Source: Pseudomonadota bacterium
GTDB taxonomy: Bacteria > Pseudomonadota > Alphaproteobacteria > Rhizobiales > Devosiaceae
Length of the DNA stretch: 15,659 nucleotides
Assembly: GCA_023428425.1 (NCBI GenBank)
Contig: JAEYYP010000126.1
Span: forward strand, 1-15,659
Reading direction: 5' to 3'
Shown: piece after piece, positions 1-7,649 of the stretch
Numbering within the stretch: position 1 is the first letter of the stretch
How the letters are laid out: each line of letters starts with the position of its first letter
The notes under the pieces: model-generated
The model's database searches: none
Seen by the model: only the letters and a program-made list of their open reading frames with translations
Told to the model about the DNA's origin: nothing
Position numbers and translations under genes: made by a program

Positions 1-40
1 CCGCCGCCCCCGCGCGCGCGCCCCCCCCCCCCCCCCCCCC
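1..40. other. Low-complexity C/CG run at the window edge, probable sequencing artefact
   Basis: The window opens with a CCG/CG mixture followed by an uninterrupted run of about 21 C. Read on the minus strand, which is the coding direction of the MFS gene, normal sequence runs straight into poly-G. Poly-G at a read or contig end is a known product of two-colour Illumina chemistry, where no signal is called G. The MFS reading frame stays open through the run only because GGG encodes glycine. I would not trust these bases as genomic sequence. Confidence 0.75.
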
Positions 41-1183
41 CACCACGATGGCGATGATGTTGATGGTCTGCCATCCCACCATCTGCAGCAGCACGCCCGA
101 CGCGATCGAGGCGATGGCCATCACGCCGAACACCACCTGCTCGTTCAGGCCCTGCACCCGCGCCGCCTCTTCGGGCTTGTAGGCGACGGCCAGCATTGCC
201 GTGGAGGCGATGAACCCGAAGTTCCAGCCGATGCCCAGCAGGATCAGCCCGATGTCGAAATGCAGCGTCGTGATGCCGTGCAGCGCCACAGCCGCCGCAG
301 CGATGATCAGCAGAAGCCCGATAGCCGCCGTCATCGGCGCACCGAGCCGCTGGATCACCGCGCCGGTGATGAAGCTGGGCGCGAACATCGAGACGATGTG
401 CCACTGGATGGCGAACGCCGCTTCCTCGCTGGTGTGCCCGCAGACATAGACCATCGCCAGCGGCGCGGCGACCATCACCAGCACCATCAGCGAGTAGGCA
501 GCGGAGGCTGCCAGCATCGGCACCCAGATCCCCCGGTCCGCCAGCAGTTGGCCGAGCGACCGGCCCGCCTTGCGGTCAGCGGCGTTCCGCACGGTCGGCG
601 CCAGGCGGGTCATCCACAGCGCCGCGATGGCGACCAGCGCGATCAGCGCCATGAACAGGTAGGTGGCCGTGAACTCGTGCCCCGGCACCAGATCCTTGGT
701 ACTGGCGCTGATCTGTGGGCCGATGAAGCCCGCGACCACGCCGCCGAGCAGGACCCACGAGATTGCCCGTGATTTCAGCGCCGGTGGTACGCTGTCAGCG
801 GCCGAGAAGCGATACTGGTTGGCGAACGCCGCCGGCACCCCGAGCGCCATCAGCGCCAGGCAGAAGAGCCAGAACCAGCCCAGCCACGCCGCCAAGGATG
901 CGACCAGTGCTCCGGGGATGGCGATGGCGGCGCCGAACACCAGCCCGTTCCGCCGTCCCCACGAATGGATCAGCCACGCGGCCGGGCCGGTGGCGAGTGC
1001 GGTCCCGATGATCATCAGCGAGACCGGAATGGTGGCGTAGGCCTTGTCGGCGACCATCCCCGCGGCGGTGAGCGCGGCGATCGACATGAGGATCGCCTGG
1101 TTGGAGCCCATCGTCGCCTGGGCGGCAGAGAGCAGGGCTATGTTGCGAACCGGAGACCCGGCGGACCCTGCACTCTCGGTCAT
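1..1183 (-). CDS. MFS transporter (C-terminus cut off by the window edge)
   Basis: A polytopic membrane protein of the major facilitator superfamily, about 394 codons visible. It has a short polar N-terminus (MTESAGSAGS), then many hydrophobic helices. The intracellular loop between helices 2 and 3 carries an MFS-like motif-A remnant (HSWGRRNG). The later GIGWNFGFIASTAML segment is typical of a group of proteobacterial MFS proteins of unknown substrate. The ATG at 1181-1183 lies 3 bp after the nusB stop, and a purine-rich GGGGAAG within the nusB end can serve as ribosome binding site, so translation is probably coupled to nusB. The last ~13 codons read into the low-complexity poly-G stretch and are unreliable, so the true C-terminus (probably only 10-25 residues) is not seen. 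Substrate cannot be assigned. Confidence 0.85.
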   Translation of the reverse strand, partial: MTESAGSAGSPVRNIALLSAAQATMGSNQAILMSIAALTAAGMVADKAYATIPVSLMIIGTALATGPAAWLIHSWGRRNGLVFGAAIAIPGALVASLAAWLGWFWLFCLALMALGVPAAFANQYRFSAADSVPPALKSRAISWVLLGGVVAGFIGPQISASTKDLVPGHEFTATYLFMALIALVAIAALWMTRLAPTVRNAADRKAGRSLGQLLADRGIWVPMLAASAAYSLMVLVMVAAPLAMVYVCGHTSEEAAFAIQWHIVSMFAPSFITGAVIQRLGAPMTAAIGLLLIIAAAAVALHGITTLHFDIGLILLGIGWNFGFIASTAMLAVAYKPEEAARVQGLNEQVVFGVMAIASIASGVLLQMVGWQTINIIAIVVGGGGGGGARAGAA

Positions 1184-1186
1184 CGC

Positions 1187-1690
1187 CTACTTCCCCGGCT
1201 TGGTCTGCTCGTTGTCGCGCCCGGCAGCCTTCGCCACCTGGTCGAGCACGCCGTTGACCATCTTTGGCGCGTCATCCTCGTAGAACGCCTTCGCCACGTC
1301 GACATATTCGGTGATCACCACGCGCGACGGAATGTCTTTGCGGCGCAGCAGCTCGAACGCCGCGGCCCGCAGTATGGCGCGCAGCGTGGCATCGATGCGG
1401 CCCATCGGCCAGCTGTCGGCGAGCGCCTTGTCGACGGCAGGGTCGATCTCGAGCTGCGCCTTGATCACGCCCGAGACGATCTGGCGGAAGAAGTCCGCAT
1501 CGGCCGGCAGGTACTCCTCGCCTTCGATCTCGCGCCCCAGGTGCACGGCCGAGAACTGGCTCAGCGTATCCTCGAGCGTCTGCCGACCGACGTCCATCTG
1601 GTACAGTGCCTGCACCGCTGCGAGCCTCGCGGCACCCCGCTGGTTGGCGGGACGGGTCGTGGAAGGGTCGCGCGGATTGGCGTTTGTCAT
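1187..1690 (-). CDS. nusB: Transcription antitermination factor NusB
   Basis: NusB binds boxA RNA together with S10 (NusE) and assembles the antitermination complex on rRNA operons. The 167-residue product contains the family core: RGAARLAAVQALYQMD near the N-terminus, RIDATLRAILRAAAFEL in the middle, and ITEYVDVAKAFYEDDAPKMVNGVLD near the C-terminus. I chose the ATG at 1690 because it puts about 18 residues before the conserved GAARLAAVQ helix, as in other alphaproteobacterial NusB proteins. An in-frame ATG at 1741 would add 17 residues and has a slightly better AAGG purine stretch, so it stays possible. The gene follows nrdR by 88 bp (37 bp with the longer start) and precedes the MFS gene by 3 bp. 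The ribH gene commonly found directly upstream of nusB is absent. Confidence 0.95.
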   Translation of the reverse strand: MTNANPRDPSTTRPANQRGAARLAAVQALYQMDVGRQTLEDTLSQFSAVHLGREIEGEEYLPADADFFRQIVSGVIKAQLEIDPAVDKALADSWPMGRIDATLRAILRAAAFELLRRKDIPSRVVITEYVDVAKAFYEDDAPKMVNGVLDQVAKAAGRDNEQTKPGK

Positions 1691-1778
1691 CGGGGAAGTC
1701 GCTTCGTCTCTGGGTAGGATTGGGAGAGTACCCGTTTCCATGGTGCCTTAGCCAGCCAGGAAACGCGGGCCTCTCGGG

Positions 1779-2255
1779 TCATTCGTCGTCGGCGGTCTCG
1801 CCCTCGTCCTCACGCAGCTCGGTGAGGAACGAGCGGAAGTCGTCGGGGGTCGAGAAATTCTTGTAGACCGAGGCGAAGCGGACGAAGGCGACGTGGTCGA
1901 GGCTCTTCAGACCTTCCATCACGAACTCGCCGATCTTCTCCGATGAGATTTCGCCATCGCCGAGGCTCTCGAGCTGGCGGACCACGCCCGAGATCATGCG
2001 CTCCACTCGCTCCGGAGCCACGTCGCGCTTCCGCAAAGCCGTGTTGACGGAGCGCTCGAGCTTGTCACGGTCGAACGGAACGCGTCGCCCGGACTTCTTG
2101 GCCACCAGCAGCTCGCGCAGTTGCACACGCTCGAAAGTGGTGAAGCGACCGCCGCAACTGGGACAGATGCGGCGGCGGCGGATGGCATTGGAATCCTCGG
2201 TCGGCCGGCTGTCCTTCACCTGCGTATCGTCGTTGCCGCAATAGGGACAGCGCAT
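1779..2255 (-). CDS. nrdR: Transcriptional repressor NrdR
   Basis: NrdR senses ATP/dATP and represses ribonucleotide reductase genes by binding NrdR boxes. The 158-residue protein has the full architecture. An N-terminal zinc ribbon carries two CxxC pairs (C3/C6 and C31/C34), and an ATP-cone domain follows from about residue 47 (VAKKSGRRVPFDRDKLERSV). The acidic tail (EDEGETADDE) is variable in the family. The start lies 9 bp after the glyA stop, so the two are co-transcribed and possibly translationally coupled. The glyA-nrdR pairing is common in alphaproteobacteria. I see no recognisable NrdR box in the window, so its targets lie elsewhere. Confidence 0.97.
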   Translation of the reverse strand: MRCPYCGNDDTQVKDSRPTEDSNAIRRRRICPSCGGRFTTFERVQLRELLVAKKSGRRVPFDRDKLERSVNTALRKRDVAPERVERMISGVVRQLESLGDGEISSEKIGEFVMEGLKSLDHVAFVRFASVYKNFSTPDDFRSFLTELREDEGETADDE

Positions 2256-2264
2256 GAGGAAGCC

Positions 2265-3566
2265 TTACTGGTAGATCGGGAAGCGCGCGGTCAGCGCCTT
2301 CACCTTGTCGCGCACCGCGCCCTCGACGGCGGCATTGCCTTCGTCGGAGTTCGCCTCGCGCAGGCCGTCCAGCACCTCGACGATCAGCTTGCCGATCTCG
2401 CGGTACTCGGCCTCGCCGAAGCCGCGCGTCGTGCCGGCAGGCGTGCCGAGCCGCACGCCCGAGGTCACGAACGGCTTCTCGGGGTCGAACGGAATGCCGT
2501 TCTTGTTGCAGGTGATGTAGGCCCGGCCCAGCGCCTGCTCGGCCCGCTTGCCGGTGGCGTTCTTCGGCCGCAGGTCGACCAGCATCAGGTGATTGTCGGT
2601 GCCGCCGGAAACCACCTGCAGCCCCTCCTCGATCAGCGATGCCGCGAGCGCCCGGGCGTTCGCCACCACCTGGTGGGCATAGGCCTTGAACTCGGGCTGC
2701 AGCGCTTCCTTGAACGCCACGGCCTTCGCCGCGATCACATGCATCAGCGGCCCGCCCTGCAGGCCCGGAAATACGGCGGAGTTGATCTTCTTGGCGATGT
2801 CCTCGTCGTTCGTAAGGATCATGCCGCCGCGCGGCCCGCGCAGGCTCTTGTGCGTCGTCGTCGTCACCACATGCGCATGCGGCACCGGCGAAGGATGTGC
2901 GCCGCCGGCAACGAGGCCCGCGATATGCGCCATGTCGACCATCAGGTACGCGCCGACTTCATCGGCGATCTCGCGGAATCGCGCCCAGTTCCATACACGC
3001 GAATAGGCGGTGCCACCGGCGAGGATCAGCTTCGGCTTGTGTTCGCGCGCCAGCCGCGCCACCTCATCCATGTCGAGCAGGTGGTCGTCCTTGCGCACGC
3101 CATAACTGACGACATTGAACCACTTGCCGCTCATGTTCACCGGCGAGCCGTGCGTCAGGTGTCCGCCCGAGTTAAGGTCGAGCCCCATGAACGTGTCGCC
3201 GGGCTGCAGCAGCGCCAGGAACACCGCCTGGTTCATCTGCGAGCCCGAGTTGGGCTGCACGTTGGCGAAGGCCGATCCGAACAGCTGCTTGGCCCGCTCG
3301 ATCGCCAGCGTCTCGGCGATATCCACGTACTGGCAGCCGCCATAGTAGCGCTTGCCCGGATAGCCCTCGGCGTACTTGTTGGTCATGATCGAGCCCTGGG
3401 CTTCGAGCACTGCCTTCGAGACGATGTTCTCCGACGCGATCAGCTCGATCTCATGCTGCTGCCGGCCCAGCTCGAGGCCGATCGCTTCGGCGATTTCGGG
3501 GTCGGCTTCGGCGAGCGTGTTCGAGAAGAAACGTGGGAACAGCGGCGAGTTGGAAACGGCGCTCAT
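2265..3566 (-). CDS. glyA: Serine hydroxymethyltransferase
   Basis: A PLP enzyme that interconverts serine and glycine with transfer of a one-carbon unit to tetrahydrofolate in the cytoplasm. The 433-residue length is normal for the family. Visible landmarks are the N-terminal IELIASENIVS (about 40-50), NKYAEGYPGKRYYGG (63-77), the cofactor-binding D211 and H214 in VDMAHIAGLVAGG, and the Schiff-base lysine K240 in VTTTTHKSLRGPRGG. The ATG at 3566 is chosen over an in-frame ATG at 3623: it begins the normal alphaproteobacterial N-terminus and has a GGGGAGA ribosome binding site seven bases upstream. It is the first gene of the minus-strand glyA-nrdR-nusB-MFS cluster. A candidate promoter lies at 3615-3643. 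Confidence 0.98.
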   Translation of the reverse strand: MSAVSNSPLFPRFFSNTLAEADPEIAEAIGLELGRQQHEIELIASENIVSKAVLEAQGSIMTNKYAEGYPGKRYYGGCQYVDIAETLAIERAKQLFGSAFANVQPNSGSQMNQAVFLALLQPGDTFMGLDLNSGGHLTHGSPVNMSGKWFNVVSYGVRKDDHLLDMDEVARLAREHKPKLILAGGTAYSRVWNWARFREIADEVGAYLMVDMAHIAGLVAGGAHPSPVPHAHVVTTTTHKSLRGPRGGMILTNDEDIAKKINSAVFPGLQGGPLMHVIAAKAVAFKEALQPEFKAYAHQVVANARALAASLIEEGLQVVSGGTDNHLMLVDLRPKNATGKRAEQALGRAYITCNKNGIPFDPEKPFVTSGVRLGTPAGTTRGFGEAEYREIGKLIVEVLDGLREANSDEGNAAVEGAVRDKVKALTARFPIYQ

Positions 3567-3901
3567 GAGCGTCTCCCCGGGCAAGAAGTGTGGTGGTCGG
3601 TGGTGCTGGCGAGCGTGTAGCACGCGCCAATGGTCGATTCCAAGCTGAGGACAGCTCGGCCGTGGGCATGTTCAAGGGGTCTCATGCGGGCTCCCGTTCG
3701 GTTTCGGTAGGGTGCCCAGGCGAGCGGCGGGTCGTGTTCGCGTTTCCCGATGGTGCCCCATCTGATCTCGCCAGTCGCGCGAACGCTTTGCTTATCGCAG
3801 AACCTGCGAGGGGAGGAAACCCCCGCGCACATCGCAACCATCCGATCTTGCTCGCGTTTCGACAACCAAGCGTCGATCAAAGAACACTTGGAGACCCGAA
3901 C
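3567..3901. other. Divergent intergenic region between glyA and the BA14K-family gene
   Basis: These 335 bp hold the upstream regions of two divergently transcribed genes. Besides the glyA promoter candidate there is a small hairpin at 3806-3826, with GCG and GGGG pairing to CCCCCGC around an AGGAAA loop and one bulged A. It lies about 75 bases before the BA14K start and could form in its leader. GGAGA at 3889-3893 is a good ribosome binding site for that gene. I see no convincing promoter for the plus-strand gene, no small ORF with family features and no riboswitch. Confidence 0.5.
3615..3643 (-). promoter_or_regulatory. Candidate promoter of the glyA operon
   Basis: On the minus strand TTGGAA (3638-3643) and CTACAC (3615-3620) are separated by exactly 17 bp. 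This is a moderate match to the alphaproteobacterial housekeeping pattern (CTTGAC, 17 bp, CTATAT). It would start transcription about 40 bases before the glyA ATG. Only about half of the hexamer positions match, so this is a suggestion. Confidence 0.35.
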
Positions 3902-4345
3902 ATGAACAAGATCGCTTCTGTCGCGACCGCCTTCGCCCTGGCTGGTGCAATGGCCCTTCCCGCAGCTACCCCAGTAAGCGCACAGTCCTTCAACCTGAGC
4001 TTCGGCCAGCAGGACCGCTTCGTTTCCGACCGCTGTGATCGCAACTCGCGCCTGCGCGGCTGTGATGACTGGCGCCGCAACCACCACCGCTGGGGCAAGT
4101 CCGATTACCAGCGCTGGTACCGTTGGAACCAGCCGTCGCTGGGCAGCATCGGCGCCGGCATCTTCGGCTTCGCCGTAGGCGCGGCCATTGCCAACAGCAT
4201 CAACAATGATCGCGGCTATGATCGTGGTTACGACCGCGGCTGGGAAACCCATGTCGCTCGCTGCGAGGCGCGCTACCGCTCGTACAACCCGCGCACCGAC
4301 ATGTTCCTCGGCTACGATGGCGACTATCACCGCTGCAACCTCTGA
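3902..4345 (+). CDS. BA14K-family secreted or membrane-anchored protein
   Basis: A 147-residue exported protein. It has a Sec signal peptide ending in a VSAQS-type cleavage site (about residue 28). A basic, aromatic central part follows (RWYRWN, DDWRRNHHRWG), then a hydrophobic glycine-rich helix (81-100), a short tandem repeat of DRGY (103-113), and the C-terminal BA14K signature (C121, RYRSYNPRT, FLGYDGDYHRC). BA14K proteins were first known as Brucella immunoreactive proteins with lectin-like activity and are widespread in Hyphomicrobiales; the physiological role is unclear. The ATG is preceded by GGAGA eight bases upstream. A longer in-frame reading from 3590 is rejected because it lacks a signal peptide at its start. 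The gene stands alone, between the divergent glyA and a strong terminator. Confidence 0.88.
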   Translation: MNKIASVATAFALAGAMALPAATPVSAQSFNLSFGQQDRFVSDRCDRNSRLRGCDDWRRNHHRWGKSDYQRWYRWNQPSLGSIGAGIFGFAVGAAIANSINNDRGYDRGYDRGWETHVARCEARYRSYNPRTDMFLGYDGDYHRCNL

Positions 4346-4364
4346 CCTGAAGCCCAAGGTCCGG

Positions 4365-4399
4365 AACCGGGGCGTCATCGACGCCCCGGTTTTGTTTTG
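4365..4399 (+). terminator. Rho-independent terminator after the BA14K-family gene
   Basis: A perfect inverted repeat (ACCGGGGCGTC and GACGCCCCGGT, 11 bp, three-base ATC loop) at 4366-4390 is followed directly by TTTGTTTTG. It begins about 20 bases after the stop codon of the BA14K-family gene and isolates that gene from parC. Confidence 0.93.
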
Positions 4400-4495
4400 T
4401 GTGTGCGGCTGGCGGCTGGGGAAGAGTTCCCCTTTCGTCCCCGTTTTCCGGCTCGGCCGCTATAGTCGGCCAGATGATTCGCCGGATGCCTGATT

Positions 4496-6751
4496 ATGAG
4501 TGACGAGCCCGATACCACCCTGCCGCCCGACGGTGAGGACAAGCGGGTCGTCGATCTCCGCCAGGCGCTCGAGGAGCGCTACCTGAGCTACGCCCTCTCC
4601 ACCATCACCCAGCGCGCCCTGCCAGACGCGCGCGACGGGCTGAAGCCGGTGCACCGCCGCATCCTCCACGGCATGCGCCTGCTCCGCCTCGATCCCGATG
4701 GTGCCTACAAGAAATCCGCCAAGGTGGTCGGCGACGTGATGGGTTCTTTCCACCCACATGGCGACCAGTCGATCTACGACGCCCTCGTCCGCCTCGCGCA
4801 GGATTTTTCCATGCGCTACACGCTTGCCGACGGCCAGGGCAATTTCGGCAACATCGACGGCGATGGCGCAGCCGCCATGCGCTACACCGAAACCCGCATG
4901 ACCGAAGTCGCCATGCGGATGATGGAAGGCATGGCCGAGAACGCGGTCGACTTCAAACCGACCTATGACGGCTCGTCCGAAGAGCCCGTCGTCCTCCCCG
5001 CCAACTTCCCCAACCTCCTCGCCAACGGCTCGACCGGCATCGCCGTCGGTATGGCGACCTCGATCCCTCCGCATAACGTCGCCGAGATCTGTGACGCGGC
5101 GCTGCACCTCATCATGAATCCCTCGGCCACCGTCGCCGAACTGATGCAGTTCATCCCCGGCCCGGATTTTCCCACCGGCGGCATTCTCGTCGAACCCCGC
5201 GCCTCGATCCTCAACGCCTACGAAACCGGCCGCGGCGCCTTCCGCCTGCGCTCGCGCTGGACGCGTGAGGACAAGGGCCGCGGTGTCTACCAGATCGTCG
5301 TCACCGAGATTCCCTACGGCGTCCAGAAGTCGAAGCTGATCGAGAAGATCGCCGAACTGCTCAACGCCAAGAAGCTGCCGCTCCTCAAGGATATCCGCGA
5401 CGAGAGCGCCGACGACATCCGCCTCGTCATCGAACCGCGCGCCGGCACCGTCGACCCGATCATCCTGATGGAGCAGCTGTTCAAGGTCTCCGATCTCGAA
5501 CAGCGCATCCCGCTCAACATGAACGTGCTTGATCACGGCACCATCCCGAAGGTGATGAGCCTCAAGGAAGCGATCGTCGCCTGGCTCAATCACCGCAAGG
5601 ACGTGCTCGTCCGCCGCACGCGGCACCGCCTCGACGAGATCGCCCGCCGCCTCGAAGTGCTCGACGGCTACATCATCGCCTATCTCAACCTCGACGAGGT
5701 GATCCGCATCATCCGGGAGGAGGACGATGCCAAGGCCTCCCTGATGTCGACCTTCGACCTCACCGACGTCCAGGCCGAAGCGATCCTCAACATGCGCCTG
5801 CGCTCGCTGCGCAAGCTCGAGGAGATCGAACTCCGGACCGAGCACAAGAAGCTCACCGAAGAGGAAGAGCAGCTCGAGGGCCTGATGGCCTCCGAGCGCA
5901 AGCAGTGGGGTGAAATCCACCATCAAGTTACCGAGCTCAGGAAGACCTACGGCAAGGACACCAAGGTCGGCGCCCGCCGCACCGATTTCGCCGATGCCGT
6001 CGACGTCGACGAGGACGAGGTCGCCACCGCAATGATCGAGAAGGAGCCGATCACGGTCATCCTGTCCGAAAAGGGCTGGATCCGCTCGATGCGGGGCCAC
6101 ACATCCGACATCGACGAAAAGAGCTTCAAGACCGGTGACCGGTTGAAACTGTTCATCCACGCCCAGACCACCGACAAGCTTCTGCTCCTCTCGACCGGCG
6201 GCAAGGTCTTCACGCTGGCCGGTGACCGCCTCCCCGGCGGCCGCAGCCAGGGCGAGCCCGTCCGCCTCATGGTCGACATGGAAGAGGGCCAGGATATCGT
6301 CGAGCTCTTCGTTTACCGCCCGGGCCGCAAACGCGTCATCGCGTCGAAGAAAGGTGACGGGTTCGTCGTCGCCGAGGACGAGCTGATCGCCAATACCAGG
6401 AAGGGCAAGCAGGTGCTCAACGTCTCCGGCGCCGAGGAAGCCCGCCTCATCGTTCCCGTCGATGGCGACATGGTCGCCGTCATCGGCGACAACCGCAAGC
6501 TGCTCGTCTTCCCGCTCGAGGCCCTGCCCGAAATGACCCGCGGCAAAGGTGTCCGCCTCCAGAGATACAAGGACGGTGGCCTCTCCGACCTTCGCACCTT
6601 CCCCAGCACTACCGGGCTCACCTGGACCGACTCCTCGGGCCGCACCTACACCCGCACCATGCCCGAACTCGCCGAATGGCTGGGCAACCGCGCCGAGGCC
6701 GGCCGCCAACCGCCAACCGGCTTCCCGCGCAACAACCGCTTTGCCGGATAG
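4496..6751 (+). CDS. parC: DNA topoisomerase IV subunit A
   Basis: The DNA-cleaving subunit of topoisomerase IV, which decatenates daughter chromosomes together with ParE. The 751-residue protein has the winged-helix and tower regions with the catalytic Y130 in AAAMRYTETRMT, preceded by R129. A long coiled-coil region spans about 340-480, and a C-terminal beta-pinwheel domain starts at about 500. The absence of a GyrA box (QRRGGKG) and the length point to ParC rather than GyrA. In the quinolone-interacting helix the sequence is HPHGDQSIYD, so Q91 sits where E. coli GyrA has Ser83, and D95 matches Asp87. The start has no strong Shine-Dalgarno sequence. No parE lies in the window. The next gene starts 7 bp downstream. 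Confidence 0.97.
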   Translation: MSDEPDTTLPPDGEDKRVVDLRQALEERYLSYALSTITQRALPDARDGLKPVHRRILHGMRLLRLDPDGAYKKSAKVVGDVMGSFHPHGDQSIYDALVRLAQDFSMRYTLADGQGNFGNIDGDGAAAMRYTETRMTEVAMRMMEGMAENAVDFKPTYDGSSEEPVVLPANFPNLLANGSTGIAVGMATSIPPHNVAEICDAALHLIMNPSATVAELMQFIPGPDFPTGGILVEPRASILNAYETGRGAFRLRSRWTREDKGRGVYQIVVTEIPYGVQKSKLIEKIAELLNAKKLPLLKDIRDESADDIRLVIEPRAGTVDPIILMEQLFKVSDLEQRIPLNMNVLDHGTIPKVMSLKEAIVAWLNHRKDVLVRRTRHRLDEIARRLEVLDGYIIAYLNLDEVIRIIREEDDAKASLMSTFDLTDVQAEAILNMRLRSLRKLEEIELRTEHKKLTEEEEQLEGLMASERKQWGEIHHQVTELRKTYGKDTKVGARRTDFADAVDVDEDEVATAMIEKEPITVILSEKGWIRSMRGHTSDIDEKSFKTGDRLKLFIHAQTTDKLLLLSTGGKVFTLAGDRLPGGRSQGEPVRLMVDMEEGQDIVELFVYRPGRKRVIASKKGDGFVVAEDELIANTRKGKQVLNVSGAEEARLIVPVDGDMVAVIGDNRKLLVFPLEALPEMTRGKGVRLQRYKDGGLSDLRTFPSTTGLTWTDSSGRTYTRTMPELAEWLGNRAEAGRQPPTGFPRNNRFAG

Positions 6752-6758
6752 GCGCCCG

Positions 6759-7640
6759 ATGCCTCGCGACTGCGCCATCCTCCTTACCCACACCTGGTCG
6801 CCGGGTTTGGCGAAGCATGTCGAGCGCTTGAAGCGAGAGGCTGCCGGCGTGATCGACGTGCTGCTGGGTTTTCACGCCGAGCCGGAACGGCCTGTTCCAG
6901 CCGGCGTCAGCCCCGATTTCACCGTCTCCATGAGCGATGCCGATCGTCACTTCCCGCTCCGTAGCGCAATCTTCCGGGAGAACTTCGGCAGGGGAAAGTG
7001 GAGCACCTACATCGATGTGCTCTGGTTCGCCGCCTTCCTGCACGAGCGGCTGGCCGACTATGATCGCTTCTGGTTCATCGAGTACGACGTCGATCTCAAG
7101 GGGCACTGGGGCCGCTTCTTCCAGGCCGCAGCGGCGTATGAAGGTGATCTGCTGGCCACCCGCCTGCACCGCCTGAGCACCGATCCGAACTGGTCGCACC
7201 TGCCGGGCCTGCGCTTCCCGTCGCACATCGCCGACCCGATCGCCGGCCTGTTCTGCATTTCCCGCCTCGGTCGGCCCCTCGTCGAGGCCTATGTCGAGGC
7301 CATGCGGAATCCCGAGTGGGGCGGGCACTTCGAGGCGCTGATCCCTACCCTGGCCCAATCGCTTGGGCTGTCCGTGGCCGAGATCAGTGGCGAGGGTGAG
7401 TTCACCCCGCCGGAACGCGTCAACCGGCACTACTCAGGCGCCTCGCACGAGATGTCGTCGTTCCGCACCACCTACAGCTTCCGCCCGCCACACGCCTACC
7501 GCTACTTCGCCGAGCGACCGTTCAGGCTCGGCAATCGCGATACGCTGTATCATCCGGTGAAAACCGACGTGCCTTGGCGGAAGCGCCTGCGCTACCTCGA
7601 ACAGGACATCCGCTTCGCCATCCGCCCGCGAACGGGCTGA
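6759..7640 (+). CDS. Unassigned protein with a glycosyltransferase-like DxD motif
   Basis: A 293-residue soluble protein, starting 7 bp after parC and probably read from the same transcript. I do not recognise the family with certainty. The N-terminus (CAILLTHTWSPGLAKHVERLKREA) reads like a first beta strand and helix of a nucleotide-sugar-binding fold. FWFIEYDVDLKGHW (104-117) contains an acidic EYDVD cluster (E108, D110, D112) resembling the metal-binding DxD motif of GT-A glycosyltransferases. Later DPIAGLFCISR (159-169) and EALIPTLAQSLGL (192-204) resemble the acceptor half of such enzymes. There is no signal peptide or membrane segment, so it would act in the cytoplasm. The ATG at 6759 has only a weak AGG upstream and may depend on coupling to parC. 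Glycosyltransferase activity is inferred from the motif and strand pattern only. Confidence 0.75.
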   Translation: MPRDCAILLTHTWSPGLAKHVERLKREAAGVIDVLLGFHAEPERPVPAGVSPDFTVSMSDADRHFPLRSAIFRENFGRGKWSTYIDVLWFAAFLHERLADYDRFWFIEYDVDLKGHWGRFFQAAAAYEGDLLATRLHRLSTDPNWSHLPGLRFPSHIADPIAGLFCISRLGRPLVEAYVEAMRNPEWGGHFEALIPTLAQSLGLSVAEISGEGEFTPPERVNRHYSGASHEMSSFRTTYSFRPPHAYRYFAERPFRLGNRDTLYHPVKTDVPWRKRLRYLEQDIRFAIRPRTG

Positions 7641-7649
7641 GGTGGCGCC

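Noticed and set aside
2121..3620. A 499-codon open frame on the plus strand across nrdR and glyA
   Set aside because: Its Arg/His/Ala/Val/Leu-rich composition is that of a high-GC antisense shadow, and both overlapped genes are certain.
3590..3901. Upstream extension of the BA14K-family gene to 3590
   Set aside because: The extension would bury the signal peptide about 100 residues inside the protein, whereas the ATG at 3902 has a good ribosome binding site and an immediate signal peptide.
4460..6793. A 777-codon open frame on the minus strand covering all of parC
   Set aside because: It mirrors parC codon by codon, as GC-rich third positions suppress stops on the opposite strand. The product is a repetitive Asp/Val/Gly/Leu/Ala-rich sequence without domains, while parC is unmistakable.
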